A stretch of DNA of 64,000 nt from Paraburkholderia sp. SOS3 (GCF_001922345.1 NZ_CP018811.1:992001-1056000); one strand, 5' to 3'. Counted from the stretch's first letter, positions 33,461-43,710 are shown. Numbers and translations are program-made. Notes: generated by a model not told the origin, from the sequence alone.

Positions 33461-34125
33461 GCAACGTACTGAACCGGCTTAGGACCCGCCGCGCGACGCG
33501 CATGGAGCGTGCGTCAGCGACGCTCATGGTCGGCGCTCTCGAGGGCAAGCAGGTTGCCGCATCGTCGAGCCCGTCCGTATCTCCCGCGATACGGACGGGT
33601 TCGTCGATCAGATTGCCTACGATTCGACCGTTCCAGGCAGGGAGCGGCGCGCTCCCGAACGGTGGAATATCCGTTTTCAGCGTGCGATAGACACGCAGCG
33701 ACGGCTTGCATGGCGCGATAGCCGTCGCGCATGCGCTCGATCTGCTGATCGGCCGGTGTGGCTCCATGGCTGCGCCGGCCACTCGCATACGGTGTATGCT
33801 GCACGGATTACACCGCAGCCAGCTTCGCCCCTGCCTCGTGTCCTTCACGGGCGAACCCACTTCAGTTTCCCGACCAGGTTCGCTGCCATCTGCAATAGGC
33901 TCGAACCGAGCCAATCCCAAAGAGATCGCTTGATGCCGCCTTGAAGTAGCCGACCGCACACTGCAATCACACACTTGACCCGCGACTTAGCCTCGCAGAC
34001 CGCGCGCGTCGCGCGGACTCCTTCCACGCACCGCATGGGCACAAGGATTGCTGCGCCACACGCGCGAGATGCGGCGGGGCCCGCGACTGTCGATGCATCA
34101 ACTAGAACAAGCAGGAGTACGGCCG
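33461..34125. other. Intergenic region with a strong hairpin
   Basis: About 660 bases without a supported gene. The one clear element is an inverted repeat at 33567-33581 and 33588-33602: 14 of 15 bases pair and the other is a G-T, around a 6-base loop. It may terminate the upstream gene. The remainder probably holds the promoter of the CheB/CheR-kinase gene. Confidence 0.5.
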
Positions 34126-37100
34126 ATGGGGTCGACGCTTTCAGATTTGTTGCGGGTAGCCGTACTTGGCGGCTCGGCGGGCAGCCTCGAGGGGCTGCGC
34201 GCTATCGTCGCCGCGCTGCCTGCTGATCCGGGCTTCGCCACTCTGGTTATCACGCACCTCGACCCCGATGAAGAAAGCCGGCTTGCCGACATCCTTCAGG
34301 CGGACTGCCGCATACCCGTGGAAAAACTGGTCCACTTGCGCAAGATCGAGCACGACCGCGTTTATGTGCTGCCCGAGAATGCCGGCGTGATTGCGCTGGA
34401 CGGGCACTTTCGGCTCACGCGCCGCCTGTCCGGTCCCAATCTCGTGATCGACGCTTGCCTCGCCTCGCTCGCGCAGGACCCGGACGTGAACGGCGCTGCC
34501 GTGATCCTTTCCGGAACCGGCGAGGACGGCGCACATGGCCTCGTGGACCTCAAGGCCTCCGGTGGCTTCGCCATCGCCCAGAAGCCGCAGACGGCCAGTC
34601 ACCAGGGCATGCCTGCCGCGGCGATCGACACCGGGCTCGTCGACGAGGTGCTGGCGCCCGAAGAGATCGCCGGATGTCTGGTCCGGCGCTTTGGCGACCC
34701 GGCGCGCCAGGACGATGCAACCGACGCGCAGAGCGCGGACACCGACGAGCTCGGTCTCGCGCTGTCGATCGTGCAGCAGAAGACCGGCATCAACCTCGGC
34801 TACGTCAAGGACGTCAACCTGCGCCGACGCTTCCTGCGCCGCGTGCTCCTGCAGAAGAACCGCGATATTGGCGCGTACCTGCAACTGCTGCGTGGCGATG
34901 CGCGCGAAGCGGCTGCGCTGCGCGACGACATCCTGATCGGCGTGACCGCCTTCTTTCGCGATGCCGAATTCGTCAATGTGCTGCGTCAGTCGGTGATTCC
35001 GCGCCTGCTCGAACTGAAGGACGATCCGATCCGTGTCTGGGTGCCGGCCTGCTCGACGGGCGAGGAGGTCTATACCATCGCGACGCTGCTGAAAGATGCG
35101 CTTGACCGCGCGGCGCTGCACCGCCGCGTGCAGATTTTCGGCACCGACATCAACGAGGCGTCGATTGAGTTCGCGCGTGCCGGCCGCTATAGCTCGGGTT
35201 CGATCGACGACGTGCCGGAGGCGTTTCGCGAGAGTACTTTCGCTGCCACTTCGGGCGGCTATGTCGTACGCAAGTCGATTCGGGACATGTGTGTGTTCGC
35301 GCGGCACAACGTGCTGACCCACGCGCCTTTCTCGGGCATGGGCCTGATCAGTTGCCGCAATCTGCTGATCTACCTGCGCAAGGAAGCACAGCAGCATGTG
35401 CTCGAAGCGTTGCACTACGCCTGCCGGGCGGACGGTTTCGTGGTGCTCGGCCGCGCCGAGGCGGCGTCGGGCGCGGACGGCTTCGAGCACGCGGGGGCGC
35501 CGCACCTCTATCGCAAAGTGGCGGCGGCGAGGCGCCAGCAGGCGATGTTTCCGATTGACGCATTGCGGCCGTGGGCAAGCGAAGGCGGTTCGCCGCCGGT
35601 TCGCCGCTCGCAGCCAGTCGATCCGGTGATCGAGGCCGCAACCCGGGCCGCGCTGGAGCGCTATGCACCGCCTGGCTTCGTCGTGGACGAGAAGGCGGAC
35701 GTGGTGCAGTTTCGCGGCGACGTCTCGGACTTCGTGGCGCCGGCCAGCGGGGAAGCGTCGCTGGCCCTGCCGCGCCTGCTGCGGCCTGAGTTGAACGTAA
35801 CGGTGCGCACCGCGCTGATCGAAGCGCGGCGCACGGGCCAGCCCGTGCGGCGTGAACGCGTGGCGCTCGGCGACAGACGTTTTACGCTCGAAGTGCTGCC
35901 GCTCGGCGGCGAGAATCTGGTGCCGCATTTCATGGTCACCCTGCAGCGATTGCAACAGGAGACGCCCGCAGTGCCCGGCACCGGCCAGGACGCGCGCTCG
36001 ACGGGCAGCCAGCTTCAGGAACTCGAGCGCACGGTTGCCACGCTGTCCGACGAACTCGAGGCGACCCAGGCGCAGCTGAAAGCGGTGGTAGCCGAGTTTG
36101 AATCGGCTAACGAGGAGCTGCGTACTGCCAACGAAGAGATGCTCAGCACCAACGAGGAACTGCAAAGCGCGAACGAAGAGTTGCTGCTGGCCAAGCAGGA
36201 ACTCGAATCGGCTAACCAGGAACTGGGTTCGCTGAACGACGAGCTCAGATCGCGCAACCAGCAGCTCGACCGGGCAAACGATGACCTGAGCAATCTCGTC
36301 GAAGGCATCCCGCTGCCGGTCGTGCTGCTGGACAGGCAACTGCGCCTGCGCCATTTTTCGCCACAGGCGCAGATGCTGTTCGGCTTCTCCGAAGACAGCG
36401 TCGGGCAGCCAATGGCGCAACTGAATCGCCTGTTCTCGGCGGCCGACCTGGAGCGCATGGTGCAGTCCGCCGTACAGGGGCTCGCGGAGGTCGAGCGCGA
36501 GTATCGGGATAGCGAAGGCCGATGGTGGCTCGTCAATGTGCGCGCCTACCGGACCGCCGACGATCGCATCGATGGCGCCGTGCTCGCCGTACAGGACATC
36601 GACGAACTCAAGCGTGCCGTCGATGTGGCACGGACCGCCCAGCGCGACGCTGAGCGGGCCAATACCGCCAAGGACAATTTTCTCGGTCTCGTCTCGCATG
36701 AGCTGCGCGCACCGCTGAACGTGATCGCGGGCTGGGCGGCCGTTCTCAAGGCGGCCAGCGAACGCAGTCTGAACACCGACGGGGCTTCGCGCGAGCGCGC
36801 GGTGGCGGCGATACTGCAACACTGCCAGTCGCAGGCAGCGCTGATCGATGACCTGCTCGATGTTTCGCGCATCACCTCGGGCCGCTTCGCGCTCGACTCC
36901 CAACTGGTTGACTTCGCGGCCGCCGTGCGCACGGTGGTGGAAGGTCATCGGCCGGCAGCGGCGGCGAAGGAGATGACGTTGCTCAGCTCGGGCCTGCACG
37001 ACCAGGCCGTCGTCAGCGGCGATGCTCGCCGCTTGCAGCAGGTGGTGTCCAACCTGCTCGGCAACGCGCTCAAATTCACGCCACGCGGCGGTCGCGTCGA

Positions 37101-37788
37101 GGTCGCACTCACCCATCTGGGCACGCTCGTCGAACTGTCGGTGGTCGACAACGGCATTGGCGTCAAGCCCGAACTGCTGCCGCAGCTGTTCGACCGCTTC
37201 ATGCAGTCGGATACGAGTCGTACGCGCGAATACGGCGGGCTTGGATTGGGGCTGTCGATCGTCAGGCACCTGGTCGCGGCACACGGCGGCACGGTGACGG
37301 CCACTAGCGAAGGCGAGGGTCGCGGTACGCGGTTGACCGTGCGCCTGCCTCTGGTGCAAAGCAAAGTGATCGGCGAGGAAGCCGTCACGTTAGCGCCGAA
37401 TCGCCGGCCGGACCTGAACGGCCTTTCGCTGTTGCTCGTCGATGATGACGTGCAGGCACAGGAAGCGCTCGTGCATCTGCTGCATGGCCTTGGTGCGCAG
37501 GTGCAAACGGCCACGGGCGCCAACGAAGCACTCTCGTGCCTCGCAGCCGGTTCCTTCGACATACTGGTGAGCGATCTCGCGATGCCAGGCGCCGACGGCT
37601 ACGCGCTGATGCAGGCTGTGCGGAAGCGCGAAGGCGGCCAGCGGCGCATTTACGCGCTCGCGCTCAGCGGTCTCGCGTCGCTACAGGACAGGGACGCCGC
37701 GATCGCCGCGGGCTTCGACGATCATCTTCCCAAGCCTCTGAACGCCGAAGTGCTGCTCGAGAAATTACTGCTTAGACGGGGCCGCTGA
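34126..37788 (+). CDS. CheB-CheR-PAS hybrid histidine kinase with C-terminal receiver
   Basis: A 1220-residue multidomain signalling protein. CheB methylesterase, residues about 8-190, has Ser in GGSAGSLEG, His in ITHLDPDEE and Asp in SGTGEDGAHG. CheR methyltransferase (about 215-470) has PACSTGEEVYT and SCRNLLIYL. A coiled coil rich in SANEELRTANEE-type heptads (about 630-725) leads to PAS. The kinase has FLGLVSHELRAPLN with phospho-His near residue 856 and GLGLGLSIVRH. The receiver has LLLVDDD and the acceptor Asp in LVSDLAMPG near 1149. The start at 34126 has AGGAG eight bases upstream. No other chemotaxis genes are nearby. Confidence 0.9.
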   Translation: MGSTLSDLLRVAVLGGSAGSLEGLRAIVAALPADPGFATLVITHLDPDEESRLADILQADCRIPVEKLVHLRKIEHDRVYVLPENAGVIALDGHFRLTRRLSGPNLVIDACLASLAQDPDVNGAAVILSGTGEDGAHGLVDLKASGGFAIAQKPQTASHQGMPAAAIDTGLVDEVLAPEEIAGCLVRRFGDPARQDDATDAQSADTDELGLALSIVQQKTGINLGYVKDVNLRRRFLRRVLLQKNRDIGAYLQLLRGDAREAAALRDDILIGVTAFFRDAEFVNVLRQSVIPRLLELKDDPIRVWVPACSTGEEVYTIATLLKDALDRAALHRRVQIFGTDINEASIEFARAGRYSSGSIDDVPEAFRESTFAATSGGYVVRKSIRDMCVFARHNVLTHAPFSGMGLISCRNLLIYLRKEAQQHVLEALHYACRADGFVVLGRAEAASGADGFEHAGAPHLYRKVAAARRQQAMFPIDALRPWASEGGSPPVRRSQPVDPVIEAATRAALERYAPPGFVVDEKADVVQFRGDVSDFVAPASGEASLALPRLLRPELNVTVRTALIEARRTGQPVRRERVALGDRRFTLEVLPLGGENLVPHFMVTLQRLQQETPAVPGTGQDARSTGSQLQELERTVATLSDELEATQAQLKAVVAEFESANEELRTANEEMLSTNEELQSANEELLLAKQELESANQELGSLNDELRSRNQQLDRANDDLSNLVEGIPLPVVLLDRQLRLRHFSPQAQMLFGFSEDSVGQPMAQLNRLFSAADLERMVQSAVQGLAEVEREYRDSEGRWWLVNVRAYRTADDRIDGAVLAVQDIDELKRAVDVARTAQRDAERANTAKDNFLGLVSHELRAPLNVIAGWAAVLKAASERSLNTDGASRERAVAAILQHCQSQAALIDDLLDVSRITSGRFALDSQLVDFAAAVRTVVEGHRPAAAAKEMTLLSSGLHDQAVVSGDARRLQQVVSNLLGNALKFTPRGGRVEVALTHLGTLVELSVVDNGIGVKPELLPQLFDRFMQSDTSRTREYGGLGLGLSIVRHLVAAHGGTVTATSEGEGRGTRLTVRLPLVQSKVIGEEAVTLAPNRRPDLNGLSLLLVDDDVQAQEALVHLLHGLGAQVQTATGANEALSCLAAGSFDILVSDLAMPGADGYALMQAVRKREGGQRRIYALALSGLASLQDRDAAIAAGFDDHLPKPLNAEVLLEKLLLRRGR

Positions 37789-37829
37789 TCGGCACGCACG
37801 CATTTCATGCCTTGTTCAAGCCTCGACGC

Positions 37830-38861
37830 TTACCGGGACGAACGTGCACGGGCGAAGCGGTCCGCTCGAACGCCAGTTTGGCGACTCGAAGCGGGCCAAT
37901 GCTCGGCGACCTGCCAGGCCAGCAGCCCTGGCAGGTAAATCAGCAAATCGCGTATCCGTCTTGCGCCCGCCAGCGCGAGACAGGTCTCCGGAGTCAAACC
38001 GAGCAAGCCGCCGATCACCACGAATCCGCCTTCCTGCACACCGAGCCCCGCCGGCACCAGAAAGGCCGCGCTGCTCAGCATCTGGATCAAAGCCTCGAGC
38101 ACGAACGCTTGCGCGAAACTGACATCGGTACCGAGGAAATGAAGCGCAAGCCATAGCTCGAATGCGAAGCCCACGCATTGCAGCGTCTGCCAGATACACA
38201 GATAACGCACGACCACGCCGCGCTGCCGCCAGATCAGCTTCACCGACTGATCGATGCGTGCGGACCGGCCGACCAGGGCAACGAGCTTGCCGCTCGTCAT
38301 CTGGTTGAGGACGCGCGCTGCCCGCTCGAACGGGCGCGCGTGCTGAACGAGCGCGAACAGCACTAGCACCGGCACGGCCACGGCGGCGACACCGGCCAGC
38401 CGCTCCATCACGGCGGCCGCTTGCGGCGACCCGTGATAAAGCACGTAGCAGGCAGCGGCAAGCGCAAAAACCACCTGGCTGATCAGCGTGAGCTGCATAT
38501 CGACAACGAGGCTCGCCACCGCCGTGGCGGGCCGCACGCCAACCCGTCCGAGCAGACGGAACGAAACGATTTCTCCGCCGATACGGGCGACGGGCAGCAG
38601 GCCGTTCACCGATTCGCGAATCCACACGAGCTTCAGCATGGCCGACAGCCGCGGGCGCTGTGCCGCGCGAATCAGCGAGCGCCAGTCCCATGCATTTGCC
38701 AGCATCGGCAGCACATGAACGAGCGCGGCCAGCACGAGCCCGGCGCCCGCGTCTTTCAGCAGTCGCAATACGGTGGCCGGATGTTCGCGCCACACGAGCC
38801 AGGCCGCGGCGGTAACACCGATCAGGGCCAACGCCCGTCCGGGATATTTCATCGATCTCAT
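37830..38861 (-). CDS. hpnL: HpnL-like hopanoid-associated membrane protein (UPF0104/LPG synthase-TM family)
   Basis: A 343-residue polytopic membrane protein of the lysylphosphatidylglycerol-synthase transmembrane family. LPVARIGGEIVSFRLLGRVGVRPATAVAS near residue 90 (key pieces LPVARIGGE and GVRPATA) and PAGLGVQEGGFVVIG near residue 275 are the conserved loops. It overlaps the HpnI-like glycosyltransferase gene by ATGA, the pairing found in hopanoid loci, where HpnL is thought to help lipid transport or modification. Confidence 0.78.
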   Translation of the reverse strand: MRSMKYPGRALALIGVTAAAWLVWREHPATVLRLLKDAGAGLVLAALVHVLPMLANAWDWRSLIRAAQRPRLSAMLKLVWIRESVNGLLPVARIGGEIVSFRLLGRVGVRPATAVASLVVDMQLTLISQVVFALAAACYVLYHGSPQAAAVMERLAGVAAVAVPVLVLFALVQHARPFERAARVLNQMTSGKLVALVGRSARIDQSVKLIWRQRGVVVRYLCIWQTLQCVGFAFELWLALHFLGTDVSFAQAFVLEALIQMLSSAAFLVPAGLGVQEGGFVVIGGLLGLTPETCLALAGARRIRDLLIYLPGLLAWQVAEHWPASSRQTGVRADRFARARSSR

Positions 38862-40153
38862 TTTTTATGCGCTGGCGACAGAAGGCCTTCGTCGTCGACG
38901 TCGAAGCTGAATCCGCGCCACTCGACACGCGACGAGAAAAAACTCGCAACAAAGATGACGAACGATAGCGCATCCCACATCGGCAGCAGCCAGATTCCGC
39001 GATGGGTCTGCTGCACCGCGTTGTCGGAGCGCCACTTGAGCGCGAGTCGCGCGGCGAGCGCGATGCTGGCGAGCACCCATGTCCACAGCGCGCCTCCCGA
39101 CGCCAGTACCGCCAGGATGGCGAACGGAACCGGATGCATCAGCGCGGAGCCCAGATGCCCGAGCCGATCGACGGCCCGGATCGTCCGGCTCCAGCGCAAC
39201 TCGTGCGCGACGAACTTCGTGAAGCTCGTCTCGACGCACGCATGCCGTACTGTGAACGGCGGGATGGCGACCGTCGCGCCGGTGCGCCGCACCGCGTCGC
39301 CGATCGCATGATCCTCGGCCAGATGATGAGCGAACTGTGTCAGGCCGCCGATGCGCTCGAGCATCGCACGCTCCATTGCGATGGTCTGGCCAAAACAGGG
39401 GCGCGCCCTGCCGATCGCGAGGCCCGTTACGACGCCGGGCAGAAAATGATAGTTCGTCGCCGCTGCGGAAAAGCGCGGCCACCAGCCCGGCGCGCACAAT
39501 CCGCGATACACGCAGGTCACGAGTCCGACGCCGGGGCTCTGCAACGTGCCGACGACGTGGCGCAGATAACTGCGTTCCACGGTCACGTCGCTGTCGGCAA
39601 AGCAGAGCACATCGTGCTGCGCATGCTCGAGCATATTGACGAGATTGCCGATCTTCCGGTTCGGCCCGTAGAGCCGCGAGTCGATCACCACGCTGACCTG
39701 CGCATGCGGATACTGCGCGCGCAGCCTGTCGACGGTCGCGAGCGCGACATCTGCGGGGTCGTGCACACCGAATACGAACTGCACCGGCCCCGGGTAATCC
39801 TGCTCGAAAAAACTGACGAGATTGTGCTCGAGATTCCATTCGTCGCCGCACAACGGCTTGACGAGCGTCACGCCGGGAAAGCTCGACGGCTGCGCACATG
39901 AGCGCGCAAAGAAGCGGCGCACGAACTCGCCGGCGAGCCACGTGTAGCCGATTCCCGGCACCGCGAGCGCCGCACAGACGCGGGCCAGCGACACGCTCAG
40001 CACATGGGCGACATGCCACGCGGCGAAGACATTCGATGCAGCTACGCGCGCGAGCCCAACAGGTATGCATAGGAACAGGATGACGCGCAGCGCGCGCATG
40101 GTCCCGTTCGAGCGTCCCCGGCTTGTGCTCGATTCATCGCGGCGCGCGTTCAT
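38858..40153 (-). CDS. hpnI: HpnI-like glycosyltransferase, family 2 (hopanoid biosynthesis)
   Basis: A 431-residue membrane-bound GT2 enzyme resembling ceramide glucosyltransferase. One or two N-terminal helices are followed by VTLVKPLCGDEWNLEHNLVSF, the metal-binding FADSDVTVERSYL near residue 175, HHLAEDHAIGDAVRR near residue 262 and the QxxRW-like HELRWSRTIR. C-terminal helices close the protein. HpnI adds N-acetylglucosamine to bacteriohopanetetrol or its precursor. The start at 40153 has AAGGGA four bases upstream, preferred over ATG 40219 and 40099. Confidence 0.8.
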   Translation of the reverse strand: MNARRDESSTSRGRSNGTMRALRVILFLCIPVGLARVAASNVFAAWHVAHVLSVSLARVCAALAVPGIGYTWLAGEFVRRFFARSCAQPSSFPGVTLVKPLCGDEWNLEHNLVSFFEQDYPGPVQFVFGVHDPADVALATVDRLRAQYPHAQVSVVIDSRLYGPNRKIGNLVNMLEHAQHDVLCFADSDVTVERSYLRHVVGTLQSPGVGLVTCVYRGLCAPGWWPRFSAAATNYHFLPGVVTGLAIGRARPCFGQTIAMERAMLERIGGLTQFAHHLAEDHAIGDAVRRTGATVAIPPFTVRHACVETSFTKFVAHELRWSRTIRAVDRLGHLGSALMHPVPFAILAVLASGGALWTWVLASIALAARLALKWRSDNAVQQTHRGIWLLPMWDALSFVIFVASFFSSRVEWRGFSFDVDDEGLLSPAHKK

Positions 40154-40770
40154 CGCATCCCTTGTATGAGCGTTGACCTGAGGGACTCCGTCGCTTGGCG
40201 ATGAACGCAAGGAAGGCACAGGAGGTCACCGCGTCGGCGCGCGCTGCCCGTTTTTCCGATGTAAGGTGTCAAGGAACCGTCCGGTCGAAGAGCCGGCTTC
40301 AAGGTCGACGGCCTCATGGTGGTTTCGGGTTCGACACGGCACGGTGATCCGCGGTGTCAGCGCAGTGTTTCGAAATACTTGCAGCTCACTTCCAAAAGAT
40401 CGACGCTTCTGCGAGGTGGCGCAAACACGTATCGTCGTCGAGAGACAAGGATGGTACTCGCGCTTATCTGAAGGAATTCTTAAGAAATGCGGCGCAAAAT
40501 AATTTTTGCGCGGCCGGCCTCGTTTCCGATTGTTACCAATTCGGATTCGCGGTCTACGGCTCTATCGGATTGGACTCAATGTCGTCGCTATTTCGCGTCG
40601 CGTCGCATCGCAAAGCGCACCCTTGCCCGGTACGATGGCTTACGAAAAGAAAACGCGTTGGCCGATCTGCGCGCTTCGATGTCTTTGACGTCGGCCAGCG
40701 CGGAGTCGCCCGACCCCGTCTGCGAGGAAGGCGGATACCCGAGCATTAACCTCACACCAAACTGCGTCGA
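40154..40770. other. Intergenic region, lower GC, no supported gene
   Basis: About 600 bases. Open frames on the plus strand lack a ribosome site and a recognisable product. A hairpin GCGCAAAA-N4-TTTTGCGC spans 40492-40511. Lower GC than the flanks suggests a decayed or acquired segment, or the promoter region of hpnI. Confidence 0.45.
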
Positions 40771-41451
40771 TCAACCGCCGAGTGCAATGATCGCCATCGT
40801 CAGCAGAATTCCAAGCGCCGTCATGGCGAAGCCCGCTTTCATGGCGCCCGCATCGGTGTAGCGTCCTAGCGCGAAGCCAGCAGCGAAAAGTATCAGAAGC
40901 GTGAGCACACGCGAGGCGATCAGTGCCGTCCCGAGATCCTTGACAATCAGAAAGGGCAGCGCGACCGGGAAGGTTCCCAACACGACAAGCAGGAAGATGC
41001 CCAGCGCGCCGACGAAGTCCTGACGCACGAATGTCGCTCGAGGCGGCAACGTCGGCATCGCTGCCAGGCGTGCGCGGATTCGCTCGAGGTCGGCGTCTTC
41101 CGCGAACGATTTAAGCGTCTCAGGCAACGCATTGCGGAGCGCACGTATGGCCACCACCGGATCGCGTTCCCGTTGCGCCGTTAGCGCGATCTTCAGGCGC
41201 TGCCCCCGATCGACGAGCGTGCGTACCAGATACATCACGGCGTCGGCGAGTCCCCACGCGAGGTTGCATCCGAGTGCGGCAAAGAACATTTTGTACCCGG
41301 CGTCCTGGCCGGCGCCGGTTGCCTTGACGGCGCCGACGAACGTCAAGGCCATGAACAGACCAAAACATAGTTCGCAGACGCGATCGACGGGCTTCAGAAC
41401 CGGTTCGCGCTGTGCGGACTCCGCGTGCCCGGCCGGCATGATGGTGCTCAT
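40771..41451 (-). CDS. Small integral membrane protein, unknown
   Basis: A 226-residue protein with two N-terminal helices (residues about 25-75), a charged central segment and three C-terminal helices. The overall layout recalls VIT1/CCC1-like iron/manganese carriers, but the motifs are too weak to assign this. The start at 41451 follows GGGGGC; a TTG 12 bases earlier is possible. It stands alone. Confidence 0.6.
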   Translation of the reverse strand: MSTIMPAGHAESAQREPVLKPVDRVCELCFGLFMALTFVGAVKATGAGQDAGYKMFFAALGCNLAWGLADAVMYLVRTLVDRGQRLKIALTAQRERDPVVAIRALRNALPETLKSFAEDADLERIRARLAAMPTLPPRATFVRQDFVGALGIFLLVVLGTFPVALPFLIVKDLGTALIASRVLTLLILFAAGFALGRYTDAGAMKAGFAMTALGILLTMAIIALGG

Positions 41452-41834
41452 TTTTGCCCCCAACTCAAAGTGGACAAGGTCGCGCGTCAGCTCGGCAGGA
41501 ACAGGACGGTCAGCATGAATGCGGCGATCGTGACCATCCGCCCTCTCCCGGGCTGCATGGGACGTCGTTCCATCACAGCGCTGATCGAGACAATGCCGGT
41601 TGATTCATGTCAAGCCGATGCCTCGACCGTGGCTCGGGCCGGTCCGCAAAAGGCTCATCGCAGAACACAAGAACACTCGATGCACCGTGTCCGATTGGCC
41701 GGAATCTCCGTCCTTGATCTGTCGCAATGGACGACGCCCCTGGCGTCCTATGCTTGTATTGCATCGCGGCCGACGGGATGCGCGGCAACGGCACGCGCGT
41801 CCGCTTTCAACGGCCATCCATCAAGGAGCACCCC
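41452..41834. other. Intergenic region between divergent genes
   Basis: About 380 bases holding the presumed promoters of the membrane protein and the glycine-zipper gene. I see no further gene or clear operator. Confidence 0.45.
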
Positions 41835-42299
41835 ATGAACGCGTGGACGAAAATCGCGTCGATCGCCCCGCTGCTGTGCCTTCAGATCGCAGCGCAGGCA
41901 CAGCCCGTAGCGTATCCGGCCAAGGGCCAAAGTTCGCAGCAACAGCAAAAGGATCAATCGGCATGCGTCTCTTGGGCCAAGTCGAAAACCGGCGTCGATC
42001 CTGCTACGGCCGCTGCCGCTGCGCCGCCGCCCTCGGGTCCCGCGGTAGGCGGCGGTGAGCGGGTGTCGGGCGCCGCACGGGGCGCCGCCGGTGGCGCAGT
42101 GATTGGCGCGATCGCCGGCAACGCCGGCAAAGGCGCCGCTATCGGAGCGGCTACCGGCACAATGGTCGGAGGAGTACGGGCCCGTCAGAACAGACGGAAT
42201 GCAGAAGCGTCCGCCCAAGCTCAGAATCAGAACGCCATGGCCGCTTTCAATCAGGCCTATTCCGCTTGTATGAGCGGTCGCGGATACACGACGCAATGA
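41835..42299 (+). CDS. Glycine-zipper (YMGG-like) secreted protein
   Basis: A 154-residue exported protein with a short signal peptide (cleavage near IAAQAQP). A glycine-zipper domain follows with small-residue repeats (SGAARGAAGGAVIGAIAGN, GKGAAIGAATGTMVGG; residues about 75-112). Two Cys are at CVSWAK and CMSGRGY. AAGGAGCACCCC precedes the ATG. The family is envelope-associated, with unknown detailed function. The 5' end of this gene recurs as a fragment at 62604-62655. Confidence 0.78.
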   Translation: MNAWTKIASIAPLLCLQIAAQAQPVAYPAKGQSSQQQQKDQSACVSWAKSKTGVDPATAAAAAPPPSGPAVGGGERVSGAARGAAGGAVIGAIAGNAGKGAAIGAATGTMVGGVRARQNRRNAEASAQAQNQNAMAAFNQAYSACMSGRGYTTQ

Positions 42300-42317
42300 A
42301 CGTTACGCCTGCGCAAG

Positions 42318-43517
42318 CTAAGGTCTGCCATGCGGAGCCTTGCCGGAAAGAAGCAGTGCGATTGTTGCCAGACTGAACGCAGCACCTGCATGGAACGTAG
42401 CGGCGGCCCCTAGCTTGTCCCACAGTTCGCCTGCAATGACGCTCGACGCCAGCGTAACCGTACCGCTAAACAGATTGAAAAAGCCGAACGCCGTGCCGCG
42501 CAGTTGTGCCGGTGCGGTATGAGACACCATGGTGGCAAGCAGTCCCTGCGTCATGCCCATGTGAAGACCCCACAATGCAACGCCCAGCAGCACGACGCTC
42601 CAGTGTGCTCCGTGCGCCAGCACGACGTCTGAAGCGATCAGCACCACGAGGCCGGCGATCAGCAGTTTGACAGGGTTCATCGTGTCGGCGAGCTTGCCGA
42701 ACGGATAGGCCGACAGCGCATACACAATATTCATCGCGACGAGGAGGAGGGGAACCAGCGCAACGGGAACCCCGCTGCCCATCGCGCGCAGCACCAGAAA
42801 TGCCTCGCTGAAGCGGGCCAGCGCAAACCCGGCCCCTATAACGACCACCCACCAATAGCTTGAGCCTAGATTCCTTAGGTTATCCAAACTAACGGGATTC
42901 ATTCTCCTTGCACCGGGTTCGCGTGACGGTTCCCGAATGCCGAAGGCCAGCAGCGCGACGGCGAGCAAACCGGGTATGACAGCGAGCCAGAAGGCAAGCC
43001 GGAAGTTGTCCGCCCACAATGACATGATGACCACCGCCAATAGCGGTCCCAGAAACGCGCCTATCGAATCAAGCGACTGCCGCAATCCGAACGCCGCGCC
43101 TCTCAGATGAACGGGCGTAACGTCGGCGACCAGTGCATCGCGCGGTGCGCCGCGAATTCCTTTGCCAACCCTGTCGATGATGCGTGCGCTCACCACTACG
43201 TCGATGGTCGGCGCGATAGCGAACAGCGGCTTGCTTAGCGCCCCGAGTGCGTACCCGGCTACGGCGAGCCATTTCCGGATTCCGAGGTGATCGCTCAGTG
43301 CGCCGGAGAATACCTTGACGATCGGCGCCGTCGCTTCCGCAATGCCCTCGATGAGACCGATGGTTGCCGCACTCGCACCGAGGCCGACCATCATGAACAT
43401 GGGCAGCAGACTGTGAACGATTTCCGATGAGACATCCATGAAAAGACTGACACAGCCTAGTATCCAGACGCTCCTCGGGACGCTTGCGAGACCGTTGAGT
43501 CGAGATCTGACTTCCAT
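42318..43517 (-). CDS. MFS transporter
   Basis: A 399-residue 12-helix major facilitator. FMDVSSEIVHSLLPMF opens the first helix, DRVGKGIRGAPRDAL near residue 110 and RGAAFGLRQSLDSIGAFLGP near residue 130 are the conserved loops of the group that includes putative drug or phosphonate-type efflux carriers. The substrate is unknown. The start at 43517 is chosen by alignment with the first helix. It is divergent from the chromate genes but not obviously linked to them. Confidence 0.78.
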   Translation of the reverse strand: MEVRSRLNGLASVPRSVWILGCVSLFMDVSSEIVHSLLPMFMMVGLGASAATIGLIEGIAEATAPIVKVFSGALSDHLGIRKWLAVAGYALGALSKPLFAIAPTIDVVVSARIIDRVGKGIRGAPRDALVADVTPVHLRGAAFGLRQSLDSIGAFLGPLLAVVIMSLWADNFRLAFWLAVIPGLLAVALLAFGIREPSREPGARRMNPVSLDNLRNLGSSYWWVVVIGAGFALARFSEAFLVLRAMGSGVPVALVPLLLVAMNIVYALSAYPFGKLADTMNPVKLLIAGLVVLIASDVVLAHGAHWSVVLLGVALWGLHMGMTQGLLATMVSHTAPAQLRGTAFGFFNLFSGTVTLASSVIAGELWDKLGAAATFHAGAAFSLATIALLLSGKAPHGRP

Positions 43518-43674
43518 GTGTTCGTTCCATTTGCGACAAGGGACAGCGCGGTTCCGCGCGTGCAGCAGCCTACCATTCGACGCAGTCGTTAGCGGCGCGC
43601 GCGTCGACGCGGATCTGGATGTTTCCTCACGGGGCATCGCGAATACCTGACTGCTGGCGTCGAAAAAGTTAACT

Positions 43675-43710
43675 TGTAGATATTGTTACGCGTGAGTAGC
43701 ATTGTCTACA
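43675..43710. promoter_or_regulatory. Inverted repeat over the chrB start
   Basis: TGTAGATATTG (43675-43685) and CATTGTCTACA (43700-43710) form an imperfect inverted repeat whose right arm reaches the chrB ATG. ChrB proteins can act as chromate-sensing regulators, so autoregulation here is plausible. Confidence 0.4.

Noticed and set aside
34141..37359. A 1072-codon open frame on the minus strand
   Set aside because: It is antisense to the CheB-CheR kinase, whose motifs are all intact; composition is typical of a shadow frame.
40354..40749. A 131-codon frame in the gap upstream of hpnI
   Set aside because: Mixed composition, no ribosome site and no recognisable motif; kept as an intergenic region.
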